Shown piece by piece: positions 23,680 to 33,895 of a stretch of DNA of 64,000 nucleotides. The DNA lies in assembly GCF_029867415.1 (NCBI RefSeq), contig NC_081184.1:107679692-107743691 (forward strand), in the 5' to 3' direction. Source of the DNA: Vicia villosa. Its lineage: Eukaryota > Streptophyta > Magnoliopsida > Fabales > Fabaceae. Below the pieces are notes generated by a model. The model made no database searches, was not told where the DNA came from, and saw only the letters and a list, made by a program, of their open reading frames with translations. Every line of letters begins with the position of its first letter. The stretch's first letter is position 1. The translations under genes and the position numbers were made by a program.

Positions 23680-24010
23680 GGATCTTCCATTTTGTCGATT
23701 TTGACCTTTGCATTATTCAATCTCTGATTCAGTGTTGAAATCATGTCTTTGGCTCTTGGGCCCATCTCTTCATCATACCAAACAAAATGGTTGCATCGTC
23801 TGTACCCCTGAATCTACAGAAGGATACAAATCCTCAATGATTAGAAGAATTGGAAAAGCTGAGACTCAAACATAATTGATGGAGTTTACTGAAACTTACC
23901 TTGTACATCCCACACCCGTAAAAACGACTTCCTGGGTTAGCATCAGTCCATGATGTCATCAACGGTGATAGATTTTGTTCGACTGCTTGCTTCAAAACAC
24001 CGAGACCTGG
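23680..24010 (-). pseudogene. GRF-type zinc-finger protein fragment (two exons)
   Basis: On the minus strand, 24008-23902 reads ..TSWTDANPGSRFYGCGMYK followed by a good donor GTAAGT. After an intron ending in ATTCAG the frame continues GYRRCNHFVWYDEEMGPR (about 23818-23765), then a short helical tail to a stop near 23690. TxxNPGxRFYGC plus C..F.WYDEE is the GRF zinc-finger signature. The usual N-terminal Cys-x-Cys appears lost (L-G instead of C-G). GRF fingers of this sort are spread in plants by MULE-like elements. Probably a dead copy. Confidence 0.6.
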
Positions 24011-24344
24011 TTAATTGACAAAGTAAGATGATGCGATTTTGTTATGCGAATGAGATAGTTTTGTTATGAGGAAGAGGCGGGCGGTAATGTGCATACGATT
24101 AATGAAGAAGATGAAGAGAAATTCTGGATCATTTGAAATTAGGGTTCATCAAAATATTATGTTCTCTAGTTAATAAAGAGAAATTGATAACATCATTAAT
24201 TTAAATAATTTCAAAAATTCATTTTAAAATTAAAAATAATGAATTAACTCATTTAATAAGGTGACAACGTGTTGAGTAATCCATGTAAAAATAATAATGC
24301 AAATATAGAGTCTTAGATCTGCATTTAAGCCAAGAATAAATTAA
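24011..24344. other. AT-rich intergenic sequence
   Basis: No coding or structured signal seen. Ends in TAA (24342-24344), the target duplication of the MITE that follows. Confidence 0.5.
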
Positions 24345-25082
24345 GGGTGCGTTTGATTTGTAAATTATGAAGTACTGGACAGAACAGTACTAGACAGTAC
24401 AGAACAGTACAAGACAACTTTTTGTATTGTACTGTGTTTGATGGTTACTGGACTGGACAACTATTTTCTGGATTTTGCTTGATATGTCCATGCACCAGAC
24501 AAAATAATACAATTTTTAATATAATATTATTTATTGATATATAAAATATAATATTGATGAATCAAAATATTAAATAATAAGGAGGAAAAAAGATGAAGAA
24601 ATAATCTTTTTACTCTATTTTGTTTAATATATTTATGCAGCAGACAAAATAATATAATTTCTTATATAATATTTTTTTATTAATATTTTTTAATCAAAAT
24701 ATTAAATAATGAAAAGAGAAGAAAAATAATAAATTGAAAATTTTTTTCTCTACCTTATTTGATATGTCAATGAACCGAATAAAAATATTATAATTTTTAT
24801 TATAACATTTTTTTGATATATAACGTATTAATATTATATTTATGAATTAAAATATTAAATAATAAGAAAGAGAGTAAAAACTAATTTTTTGATATTTTTG
24901 TTGATAATGAGTGCTTGGGACAAAAAGTTGTCCCATGGTTTAGTGGGGGACAAGAAATTATGATTTTGTCCAGTACCTTGCCATATTTTTTGTCCAGTAC
25001 CATGATTAGTTTCTGCATCAAACAGAGTACAAAAAAAAATGTCTTGTCCAGTACCTAGTTTTTTAGCAAATCAAACGCACCC
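24345..25082. mobile_element. PIF/Harbinger-like non-autonomous DNA transposon (738 bp)
   Basis: The terminal inverted repeats GGGTGCGTTTGATTTG and CAAATCAAACGCACCC are perfect over 16 bp. They are flanked by direct TAA copies (24342-24344 and 25083-25085), the 3-bp TWA target of Tourist/PIF elements. Sub-terminal GTACTGGACAGAACAGTAC-type repeats occur on the left, and TTTTGTCCAGTACC-type copies in opposite orientation on the right. No transposase ORF; the interior is AT-rich. Confidence 0.85.
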
Positions 25083-25099
25083 TAATACTAAGAGAAAAG

Positions 25100-25265
25100 G
25101 GGTGATGCAGTGACAGTGTAAAATAGTTTTACAGTGTCAATCAATCACAACCATGTATCTAATTCCATCACACTTTTATCTTTAAAAAATTTTAATGACA
25201 TGGCAAATTGCTTGTTTTTTATTGGATGACAGTGTAAAACTGTTTTACACTGTCCGTGCATATCC
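25100..25265. mobile_element. Short MITE with palindromic ends
   Basis: Each end is itself a near-palindrome: CAGTGTAAAATAGTTTTACAGTG at about 25119-25137, and ACAGTGTAAAACTGTTTTACACTGT at about 25230-25254. The two ends are also inverted repeats of each other (GATGCAGTGACAGTG against the complement of CACTGTCCGTGCAT). About 160 bp in total. Exact ends and target duplication are unclear. Confidence 0.6.
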
Positions 25266-25387
25266 ATTAAACCCTAATACTAATACTACAACTTAAAAAA
25301 AAATCATTTTATTAAATTAAAAGTTATGCAAAAACTATAAAACAAGTAAAAAAAATGATTAACTTGTTAACAAAGAAATTTTAAGAC

Positions 25388-25400
25388 TTGATATATATAA
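25388..25400 (+). promoter_or_regulatory. Putative TATA box of UMP1
   Basis: GATATATATAAA ends about 75 bp before the UMP1 start codon. An upstream ATG at 25401 opens a 68-codon frame overlapping UMP1 in another phase. It lies so near the TATA that it is probably upstream of the transcription start. Confidence 0.5.
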
Positions 25401-25474
25401 ATGGATTCTGTTGCACTGTTGAAGCTTGAAACAAAGCTTGAAACTGAAAGAGAATTGAAGATTGTAACACAAAA

Positions 25475-27766
25475 ATGGAGGAAGCATCTAAAACCATTGC
25501 ACACCAAATCGGAGGTATCCAAAACGACATTCTCCGGTTCGGACTCCCCGGAATCAAAAGCGACATCGTTGGCTCTCACCCTCTCGAATCATCTCTCCAA
25601 TCTGTAACCCAATCCTCTCTCTCTCTTCTTTTGTTTTTGATTTGGATCTAGTAATTTCTGTTGTTACCGATTCCCCTTTTTAATTAGGGTTTTGAAATAA
25701 TTGATCGAAGAAAACCCTAAAAGTGCCCTATCTAATTGATCGAAGTTCGGTTTTTGAAGTGTTCTGTTTGATTGTTCTTCGTTTGGGTGTCATTGTTAGG
25801 TAAGGGGAGTGGAAGAAGCTATGACGAGGCAATGCAAAGTGAATCTGTATGGAGCTGCTTTTCCACTGAAGGAGGAACTTGATAGGCAAATACTTTCTCG
25901 GTATGACTATTTCTAATTTTATTCATCTGATTTTCAACTCTAGTTAGCTTTATAAAATGATTCAAAATCAAAACAGGTGGTAACATGATTTGAAACGTTG
26001 TTTGTATAAGTAGTGAGTGTTTTAATGTGTGTAGTAGAAATTTCCGTCGCAGTTTATGTATTGGAGGAGATAGGAAAAACAATGGTATTCTAAATATGTG
26101 TTGGTATGTGAATGTGAGTAACTGACAATGACTCTTGGTGTGGTGTTTTTATTTTTGCTGTAGAATAAATAGCTTAAATATCTTTATTGAAAAAGGAGAG
26201 TGATTTGAATTTGATGTAATACGATTGTTTCCTGTAGGTTCCAGAGGCCTTCTGGGGGGATTCCTTCTTCAATGCTGGGTTTGGAGACTATTACAGGAAG
26301 TCTTGATCACTTTGGTTTTGAGGATTTTCTAAATGGTGATATGACTTGCCTTTCTTTTTTCTTTTTGGTAGTTGTTATTACTCTATTTTCATTAGCTGAA
26401 CTATGTTTTTTTTTTAATTGACTAATGTTAGTAGTTAGCTTTTATTTTTGTTAGAAGGGGAGTTTTACACATATCACTTTAATTCCTATGTTCCTCTCTC
26501 AAACCACCTCATGACTCCCTTTAGCTGAACTATGTATGGAAGCTACATGTAGTCAGTATCCAGTCCGGCCAGTCATTATTTCTCTCTGTAGCATTTAGTT
26601 ACGTGATATATTAGAATTATGAATAATGCTAACAAGATACTCTTTAACAATTAACACACACTTTCTAACCAACTCTTTTATATTGGTTAAATGGGCCCCC
26701 TTAATTTATACGTGACCCACATGATTTGGCGGGGTACTTGCAATTATGCTCTATTTGTTTTCTGATGATTATAAAAGTCGGAGGACTTATACAACACTAA
26801 GGCTCCATAATCCAACAGAGATATTAATATGAAAATTTTATTAGCTGATTTAGAATTTATTGTGAACAATGTTATCAAATATCTGCCATGGCAGCGTTAT
26901 GGCAGATATACATGGCGGTTTTTGGGCTCACCACAAATCCACAATAGTTAAAATCGACTGATATTGCGGGTTTTTCCGCCATTATCTGCTATAACGGCGC
27001 CGCAAAGCGGCATATATAGTGGGATTTTGGCTCTCCCCATGGACCGTCATCAGCCAAACTGTTATTGTCCCAAAAGTGTGCATTCCTTAACTATCTCGAG
27101 GTTTCTTGTTTTAGTAAGTGATGTTGGGACCTTTATGGTGGTCCTTCAAGTGACCCAAACTCAATTAATCCATACGTATAGAAAAGAGAAATAAACATCA
27201 ATGAGAAATAACTCTTGGAGACAAATCAAGATTGGGCAGAGGGGGTATGACTGCTAAAGTCAATGCTGCTGCTGCTGCACATGCTGGCATCCCTGTTAGT
27301 ATAAAACAGTTGTGTGCTATGACACTCATATATTTGCTGCATCCAATAGAAGTTGAATAATTGTGGATTAGTGTTATTGTCCCAGCTATTTTAGATAATT
27401 GAATTTGTTTTAAGCACTATTTATACCCTTGGACTGAAATTCTACTAAATAGTTGAGTTACTTTCAATCCAAAAAAAAGCTATTGGATTGACTATTACTT
27501 TCAACCCAAAAAAGAACTATTGGATTGACTATGTTATTTTGGATCCATGATAAATAGTTAAGGATTGTGCTATTATATGATGCTTATTACTTTTGGTTCA
27601 TTGGCATATGGCACTTTGTCAGTACTTCTCTGTACCTTTCTCAATGTTTTGAATGTTGCATGCAGACCCTCGCGAATCAGAGACTTTCCGGCCATTGGAT
27701 ATGCATCATGGAATGGAAGTTCGTTTTGGGATATCTAAAGGACCTGTCTACCCAAGTCTTATATGA
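25475..27766 (+). CDS. UMP1: Proteasome maturation factor UMP1/POMP, 4 exons
   Basis: Exons 25475-25603, 25800-25900, 26238-26335 and 27666-27766. All introns are GT-AG and the frame holds throughout, giving 142 aa, the normal family length. The protein starts [14 protein letters not shown] and has [21 protein letters not shown] (residues 17-37), [18 protein letters not shown] spanning exons 2 and 3, and [20 protein letters not shown] at the C-terminus. UMP1 is the short-lived chaperone that enters half-proteasomes, coordinates beta-subunit processing and is the first substrate of the completed 20S particle. Introns are 196, 337 and 1330 nt. The last holds repeat-like sequence with the inverted pair TATCTGCCAT/ATGGCAGATA (26880-26909). 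No disabling change, so this is probably a working gene. Confidence 0.95.
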
Positions 27767-28149
27767 TTAAGTTTTACTGTTATTTTTGTACTAAGAAACC
27801 AGTATTTCTGTTGAGGTTATTAGAAGTAAAGGGTCCAAGGAACTTGCACATTTACTTGTTGACTTGTGTTTGCCTATGTTTTGGATACTATAAATGTTCT
27901 GGTCCATATAAACTTCGAATATCTATCTCTTAAAGTAAAGCATACTTTATGTATTTTAGGCATTTGAGTTGATCCTACTGCGTCTAGTCTAGCTTGTCTC
28001 CTACTTCTGTGATTGGAGAATTCATAAAATTATCCATTGCTATGATGTGAGAAGTGCTAGTCATTGTTGAGATGATAAATTTAAAAGCTTTTAATGATTT
28101 TCATATTTTATATATCTGAGGTGCGAATTAGTAGAAACATGATGAAACT
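27767..28149. other. UMP1 3' region
   Basis: AT-rich sequence after the UMP1 stop, expected to hold the 3' UTR and polyadenylation site. No clear AATAAA was singled out. No other feature seen. Confidence 0.4.
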
Positions 28150-30307
28150 CAGGGCTGGACAAAATAATAGAAACCGGTCCAATCCGACCTATCCGTGCGG
28201 CCCGCTAAGGCACGGTTCGGGTGGGCTGGGTCTTCGGGTTAACTGGTTCAAGACAACTGGATTCACATGGGTTGGACCGGTTGGTTTCAGATGGTTTATT
28301 GTAGCCCACCGAAATCCAAACCCGACCGGCCTAGTATCAGATTTATTATCTTGTGAGGTTTTAATAGAGGTGGATTGGGGGTGCCCTGGTTTGAATCACT
28401 TGGCCCAAATGAAAAAAAACCTCTATGCAAACACAAACCCTTCTTCAATTCGAGACATTTCAATTGCAATTTTCATTTCAGTCTAGGGTTTTGTTATGAA
28501 CATTGTCTTCCTTCCTCTAACTCCGCCGTCACTTGTGCTTCGTCTTTACATCATTGCGGCGCACTACGACACCACCACAAACCACCGTTCATGTAAGTTC
28601 TTCATCTTTCTATTTATCCTTCTCTCTCTGTTTGTTTACCTTATTATTAGCATTTCTGTTACCTTTACCCGGGGTTTGACGTTAGTTTGATGTCGGATGT
28701 TGCTTGATATGTTAGTTTCGTTACAAACACTGTTATGAATTTGTGGTATTATTAATGAATGATCTTGTTCATAATATTGTTTCATATGTTAGTTTCATTT
28801 CGAATACTATTGTGTATTTTACAATGTCTGATTTCTCTTTAACTAGCAGGGAAAGTGAAACTCAACCTTTGCATTTTATTTAAAATGCTCTACCTGGGGG
28901 GTTCCAAAAGATTTTTGAGTTAGGTAATGAATAATAGTCTTCGTGGGACTTACATATATGGATGTAAGTGATCTTACTTTGAGCTGCAGGTTGCTGGGGA
29001 AAATGAAACTTGAGCTTTACATATGATTTACATGCTCTTTTAGAATTATATTTCTTTAAGAGATATCTCTAATTTTTCTGAGACTAAAATAACAAGGTTA
29101 ATCTTTGAAGTCTTCCTATTTATAAAGCCATTGTATGGTATCTCTGCTTGATAATTTTAAAAACCATATAAGGCATTCTGTGTTGCAATATGTTACAGTT
29201 TATTATGATTACAATTTTACATGCTGTATGAATTGATTTTGCAGAGTGCAGTCTTGGTGAATTTTGCAGAGTGTCGTCTTGGAGAATTTTGCACTGCTGT
29301 ATATGTATGAATTGGTTCTGCAGAGTGCAGTCTTGAAGAATTTTGCAGAGCTTGTTATGTGAGATTGCTGTATGAATTGATCTATGCTCTTCCGTTGAGC
29401 AGATAGGTTTGTTGTAAAACTTATCTAAAGTATGAGTGGGTTTGCTTGAAATCACATGATGCTCCTTCCATGGCTGTCCACAGTTGTTTTCTTTGCTTTT
29501 TTTAAACAACTTTTACTCTCTAAATTGGACTTTGACTTTCATCAGCATCTATACTTAACCGGAGTTTGATGCATTGGTTGACCTAAGAGCTTTCCTATTC
29601 ATTCAACACACTGTTCCTAGAAAACGTGTTTATGCTTGCTCTGATCCTTGTTATCTATTAATAACATGAGAGTTTTATGCCTTTTTTTTACATTAAATAT
29701 TTGGTTTACTATCAGGTTCTTATGTCAAAATGAATAATTTATTTGGTTGCATGATGTTGTTAATAGCTAATAAAAATAACAAACTGATTTTAATGTCTTA
29801 ATAGAATAATTATAGATGGATGTTGGTTTTTGGATTGCAGGATCTCATCTCAAGGGTTTTTATTATTCTTGTCTGCTATTCAACAAGTTGCTGGGATAAG
29901 TCATGCATCCTAGGCTTCCTTGCCTTTTTTTTTTTTTTTTTTCATTTGCAGCAGTATAGAGCTAGTAGACTGGCCTTGGACAAATATGGATAGTGGAATG
30001 TGTAGAACATGCCATTTGATTAGTTCACGACTATCTTATCTTGTTCAAGAAGCTTATGATCCTCTTGTCAATGCAATGGAACATTGAGTTTTTTTTTTAT
30101 AATATAGCTTTATTTAAAAAATTAAAATGCAGCTGAATTTTTTTATTACAAAATTAAATATCAATTAACCGAATAAACCAATCCATTTTATCCGATAAAC
30201 CGATCAAACCGATTAAAAATTCAGCCGGAATTGGCCCTAGCAAATGCATTCATGGTTTGACGTATTGAACTCGAATCCAACCCAAACCGACCGGCGTCCA
30301 GCTCTTG
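28150..30307. mobile_element. Possible hAT-derived non-autonomous segment
   Basis: The left edge CAGGGCTGGACAAAATAATAG followed by ACCGGTCC-rich sequence resembles a hAT terminus. Near 30285-30307 the complement reads GAGCTGGACGCCGGTCGG, an inverted counterpart. No 8-bp target duplication is found and the interior is unidentified. It includes 35-bp-like repeats around TTTTGCAGAGTGCAGTCTTG (29238-29350), a T18 run near 29925, and short ORFs without signature. Boundaries are uncertain. Confidence 0.35.
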
Positions 30308-30853
30308 TGTTCTATTCTTAACCATTTTAAGTTTTTCGATAAAAATACTTTTGAAATTCAAATAACAAAAATCAACACCTAGATTTTCACCATAATAATG
30401 AGACATGGACTGCAAGGTGTATACATAAAAAAGAGAAAAGTTCTAATTCATAACCCACTCCAGCCACACGTTAATAACAATAAAGGGATTAAAAAATATT
30501 TTGAAATTTTGAGACATATTTTAACAACTATTTGTCAAGAATATGGTTGTATTCGTAAAAGAGTTATTGGGTGTTTGGATTGATGGAGAACATAGTTGAT
30601 TTTGATAGTATTTAGTTTGATAGAATTTATTTTAATAAAATTAAGTTTAGTAGAATTGGTTTATGTTTGGATATATTTATGTAAAAGTAAGTTGAACAAT
30701 AGATTTCAGTGTAAAAATCACGTTTAAATTCAGAAGTTACAAATTCTAACCGTAAGTAGAATCAATTTTGGACGCAAAAACAATTCTACTTTAAAACATC
30801 CAAACTCCTCAAAATTACTCTAGAATCAGTTCTACACTTTTAGAATTGCTTTT
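30308..30853. other. Intergenic, MITE-like sequence
   Basis: Between about 30565 and 30850, GGGTGTTTGGATTGATGGAG near one side and AAAACATCCAAACTCCTC near the other suggest a decayed inverted-repeat element. No coding signal. Confidence 0.3.
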
Positions 30854-31045
30854 TGTTAGTGCGTGAGACACTTTCGTGAGAGGAGAAAGATAGAGGGAAT
30901 AAGGAAATAAGAATTGCTATATTGAATATATAAGACTGAATTACAATAGGTTTATTTATATATAGCTAACTTGTGTACTAAGTAATAAACCCTAAACTTA
31001 ATTGACTTTGGGCTTGGGCTACACAACTTGGATTATATAACAACA
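30854..31045 (-). repeat. Ty1/copia 3' LTR (192 bp)
   Basis: The minus strand begins TGTTGTTATATAATCC at 31045 and ends CACTAACA at 30854. It is preceded by a purine-rich ATATGGGGTA, a fitting PPT. It directly follows the copia RNase H remnant. Short LTRs of this size are common in plant copia elements. The 5' LTR is absent from the window. Confidence 0.7.
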
Positions 31046-31790
31046 TACCCCATATAATCCAAGTTGTCGAACATACACTGATTAAAGTCAATCTAAACTA
31101 TTCCTAATTTCTTTCTCAAATTTAGGAATCTGTCGATCTTCAATCCTTTGATGAAAATATCGGCCAATTGTGGTTCACTTGAGCAATGCCTCACCTCAAG
31201 TTCACTTTGATTCGCCTTCTCCTTTAAGAATTAAAATCTAGTTTTAGTGTGCTTACTCCTACCATGCATAATTGGATTCTTTGCAAGATTTATGGTTGTT
31301 TTGATGTCGATCTGCAGTACCAGATGTTTCTTCACTTCGACCTCCATTTCTTCAAGCACATATTTGATACAAATCGGTTGACACGCAACATAAGATCATG
31401 CTTTATATTCATCCTCACATGATGACAATGCCACCACAAATTGCTTTCTCGAGCACCATGAGATTGGAGCACCAAATACTTGAAAGAAGTAACTGGTTGT
31501 GTTTCTTCGACCTTCCTTACCTCCACACTAATCAACATCTAAATAAAAAATAATCACAACTTCTTTGCTTTCAGAGTCTCGTCAAAATAAAATTCTATAG
31601 TTTATCTATCCTTTTAAGTATCTCAGGATTCTTCTTGCAGCCTTCATGTGTGACACCATTGGTTCACTCATGTACCTGCTCACTAATTTAACTACAAAAC
31701 CTATATTTGATCGACTATTGCACACATATCTCAGAGATTCCACAATTTGTTTGAATACATTAGCTATTTCAAACAATTAAATATATCATG
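31046..31790 (-). pseudogene. Ty1/copia pol remnant (RT end and RNase H)
   Basis: The minus strand at about 31790-31600 reads FKQIVESLRYVCNSRSNIG, then SRYMSEPMVSHMKAARRILR, the conserved copia RT-to-RNase H stretch. It breaks at stops after RYLKG. At 31175-31085 it ends ADIFIKGLKIDRF...KKLGIV and a stop, the standard copia polyprotein terminus. The part between is rearranged or diverged; an ADHE/SSAEAEY-type motif was not found. Upstream gag, integrase and most of RT are gone. Confidence 0.75.
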
Positions 31791-33164
31791 ACCCACTAAA
31801 TCCTTCGCTAGTTCATGATTGTGAATGTCACTTATAATTGTTACCTTCTAACCATTATCGCTTGGCATAGATCTCAACATAAATGGACATTTAAATTTTC
31901 TACTAAAAGTGACTTCAGACAATTTCTGGTTCTTGTAATTTCTTTCTCTCTCACAACCCATACTCAATTTATCTTTCCTCCCCTTTGATCCCATTGGTTG
32001 TATCAAAATGAATAGTAATAACAATAATACCATGTTTTCTCCTAATAGACTTACCCATGATAACGCGTCGGCCCAGGAGGAAAATCTCTATTAATTAAAA
32101 CATATAATGAATGACTGGTTTATGCTAGAGATACTAAAATTCATTTAAATTTTTCACAAAATATAAAAAAATTAATGAATGAATCATTTATGCCATAAAT
32201 AACAAAAAAACATGCAAAAAAAAAACATACAACGTATTTTCTCGTGCTCCTTTCGCGTTTTCAAATTAGTATAACAAACCATGATGCACACCTCTTCGTA
32301 GTGTCATCCATCATAGCCAAATATACCTTCATGTGAGATAGTCAACATGACTCATTCTCCGGTAATCTTGTAATATCCTGTTTTGTAACATTTTAAATCT
32401 AGACTTAATTAGTCCTACGATACCTTAACTTAATTTAAGGTATCACTTTGGTCCCTGATTTTAGTCTCTGTTAACCAACTTAGTCCATTCTATTAACTCT
32501 TAACTTTAAATATCACATGTGAGACAATATTATTAAATGTCCACCATAGACTTTATTATTTTTTTTATTTTAATTTTAACCATTTGATTTTTTAATCAAT
32601 TTTACACATTTTGATCTTAAGGGTCTATTAGTTATAACAGTACACCACCAACACCTAATTTTTTTACCTATCTTCATCTTCTTCTCCCTTCTCCATCTTC
32701 ATCACTGTCTTCATAAATCTTCATCCAAAATTCATAAAATTCCTAAAATCTTCTTCTTCTTCTTCTTCTTATATGGAAACTGCAGAAATCAGACCCTTTT
32801 TTAGAATCACAACTCATAATTTATGTGAAGCAACAACTCTCATTGACAGTTTCAAACCTAAAGCGCTACTTTGAAAATCAAAGTTCATATGTTTCAATTT
32901 CTCCCAAATTCAAAAACCTAACTTTAACAATACCATGATTAGAGACCCTCGCTCCCCATTGTCTCTTCGATGTTAGTTATCTTTTTCTAGGGTTTAGTTG
33001 TATCTGGGATTACCAACACCATGACCTTTATATCTTTCTTTAGCCAGGAGCTCATCTTCCCAATTTATATAGGGTTATGCCTTATTCATTAAGTCACTAA
33101 AAGATAACTTGAGTCATAGTTTTTTCTGGAACATGCAATCTGACCTCAAACCCTTCATAAATAT
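31791..33164. other. Intergenic sequence, no gene recognised
   Basis: AT-rich. Contains sequence typical of repetitive plant DNA, such as TTAATTTAAGGTATCACTTTGGTCCCTG near 32433-32460, and a CTT trinucleotide run at about 32750-32770. ORFs are short and without family signature. Confidence 0.4.
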
Positions 33165-33650
33165 CTAACATTGTAGTTCGTGGTTTGTACCTCCTACCTC
33201 TATGACCAATTTTGCAAAACGGTCTATGTATTCACATAGAGTTTCTTTCTTCCCCTGTGTGATCCCGTTAAGCACCACCATAGTTGTAGGTTTTTGTTTT
33301 TGGGCGATAAATTGGGAGGTGAAGAAGTCATATAGATCCTTCCCCGAATCAATTCTTCCATTCATAATAGTCTTAAACCACATCATAGCATCTCTTGCAA
33401 GGACTAGCGTAAAGAACTTACACTTTATGGCCCCATGGGCGTGATAGCAGTCCAACATGTTATCGACACACTCTACAAGTTCGTCAGGGTCCCCAGTCCC
33501 TTCATTGTTGAGTAGCTTCATAGGTTTCTCTAGGGACATATGGATTATGCTGTCAAGGATGCATGCATATATCGAGTTCCTTTTTCATTATGTAGTAGAA
33601 GCATATGCTTCTCCTATATTTTTTATTAGGGAATGGTGCATCGGTGACCA
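33165..33650 (-). pseudogene. Ty3/gypsy gag remnant
   Basis: The 124-codon minus frame (33539-33165) has the Retrotrans_gag pattern: D-P-DELVECVDNMLDCY, then AIKCKFFTLVLARDAMMWFKTI, then SGKDLYDFFTSQFIAQKQK, then KKETLCEYIDRFAKLV. No protease or RT nearby and no LTRs, so it is an isolated fragment. Ogre-like element 2 inserted about 250 bp further on. Confidence 0.7.
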
Positions 33651-33895
33651 ACGATGGTTGTGTACTTCAGATGGAGTATGACTCCCTGCCCTTCTTTCAG
33701 AGCCGTTAGGAGGAGCTCAATGTTTCTTACTTTGGTGGCTGTTCGGAGATTGTGGAGTAACTCCACGTGTTGTGGTTGCTTTGGTGAGGATTGACTTTAG
33801 TATCATGGCAAGACTACTGTACGGTGCCGCCTCATGTGTATTACTCTATCTCAGAGGGGCATACGGTAAGATTTCTTTAATTCTCAAGATCAAGT

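Noticed and set aside
25401..25607. 68-codon ORF upstream of and overlapping UMP1
   Set aside because: Overlaps UMP1 exon 1 in another frame and begins at the TATA box, so it is probably not transcribed as a uORF.
28094..28486. 130-codon ORF as a gene
   Set aside because: Spans a repeat-like segment rich in ACCGG/CCGGTT words at a possible hAT terminus; no domain seen.
28150..30307. Confident hAT element
   Set aside because: Inverted ends are suggestive, but the flanking 8-bp sequences do not match, so it is kept only at low confidence.
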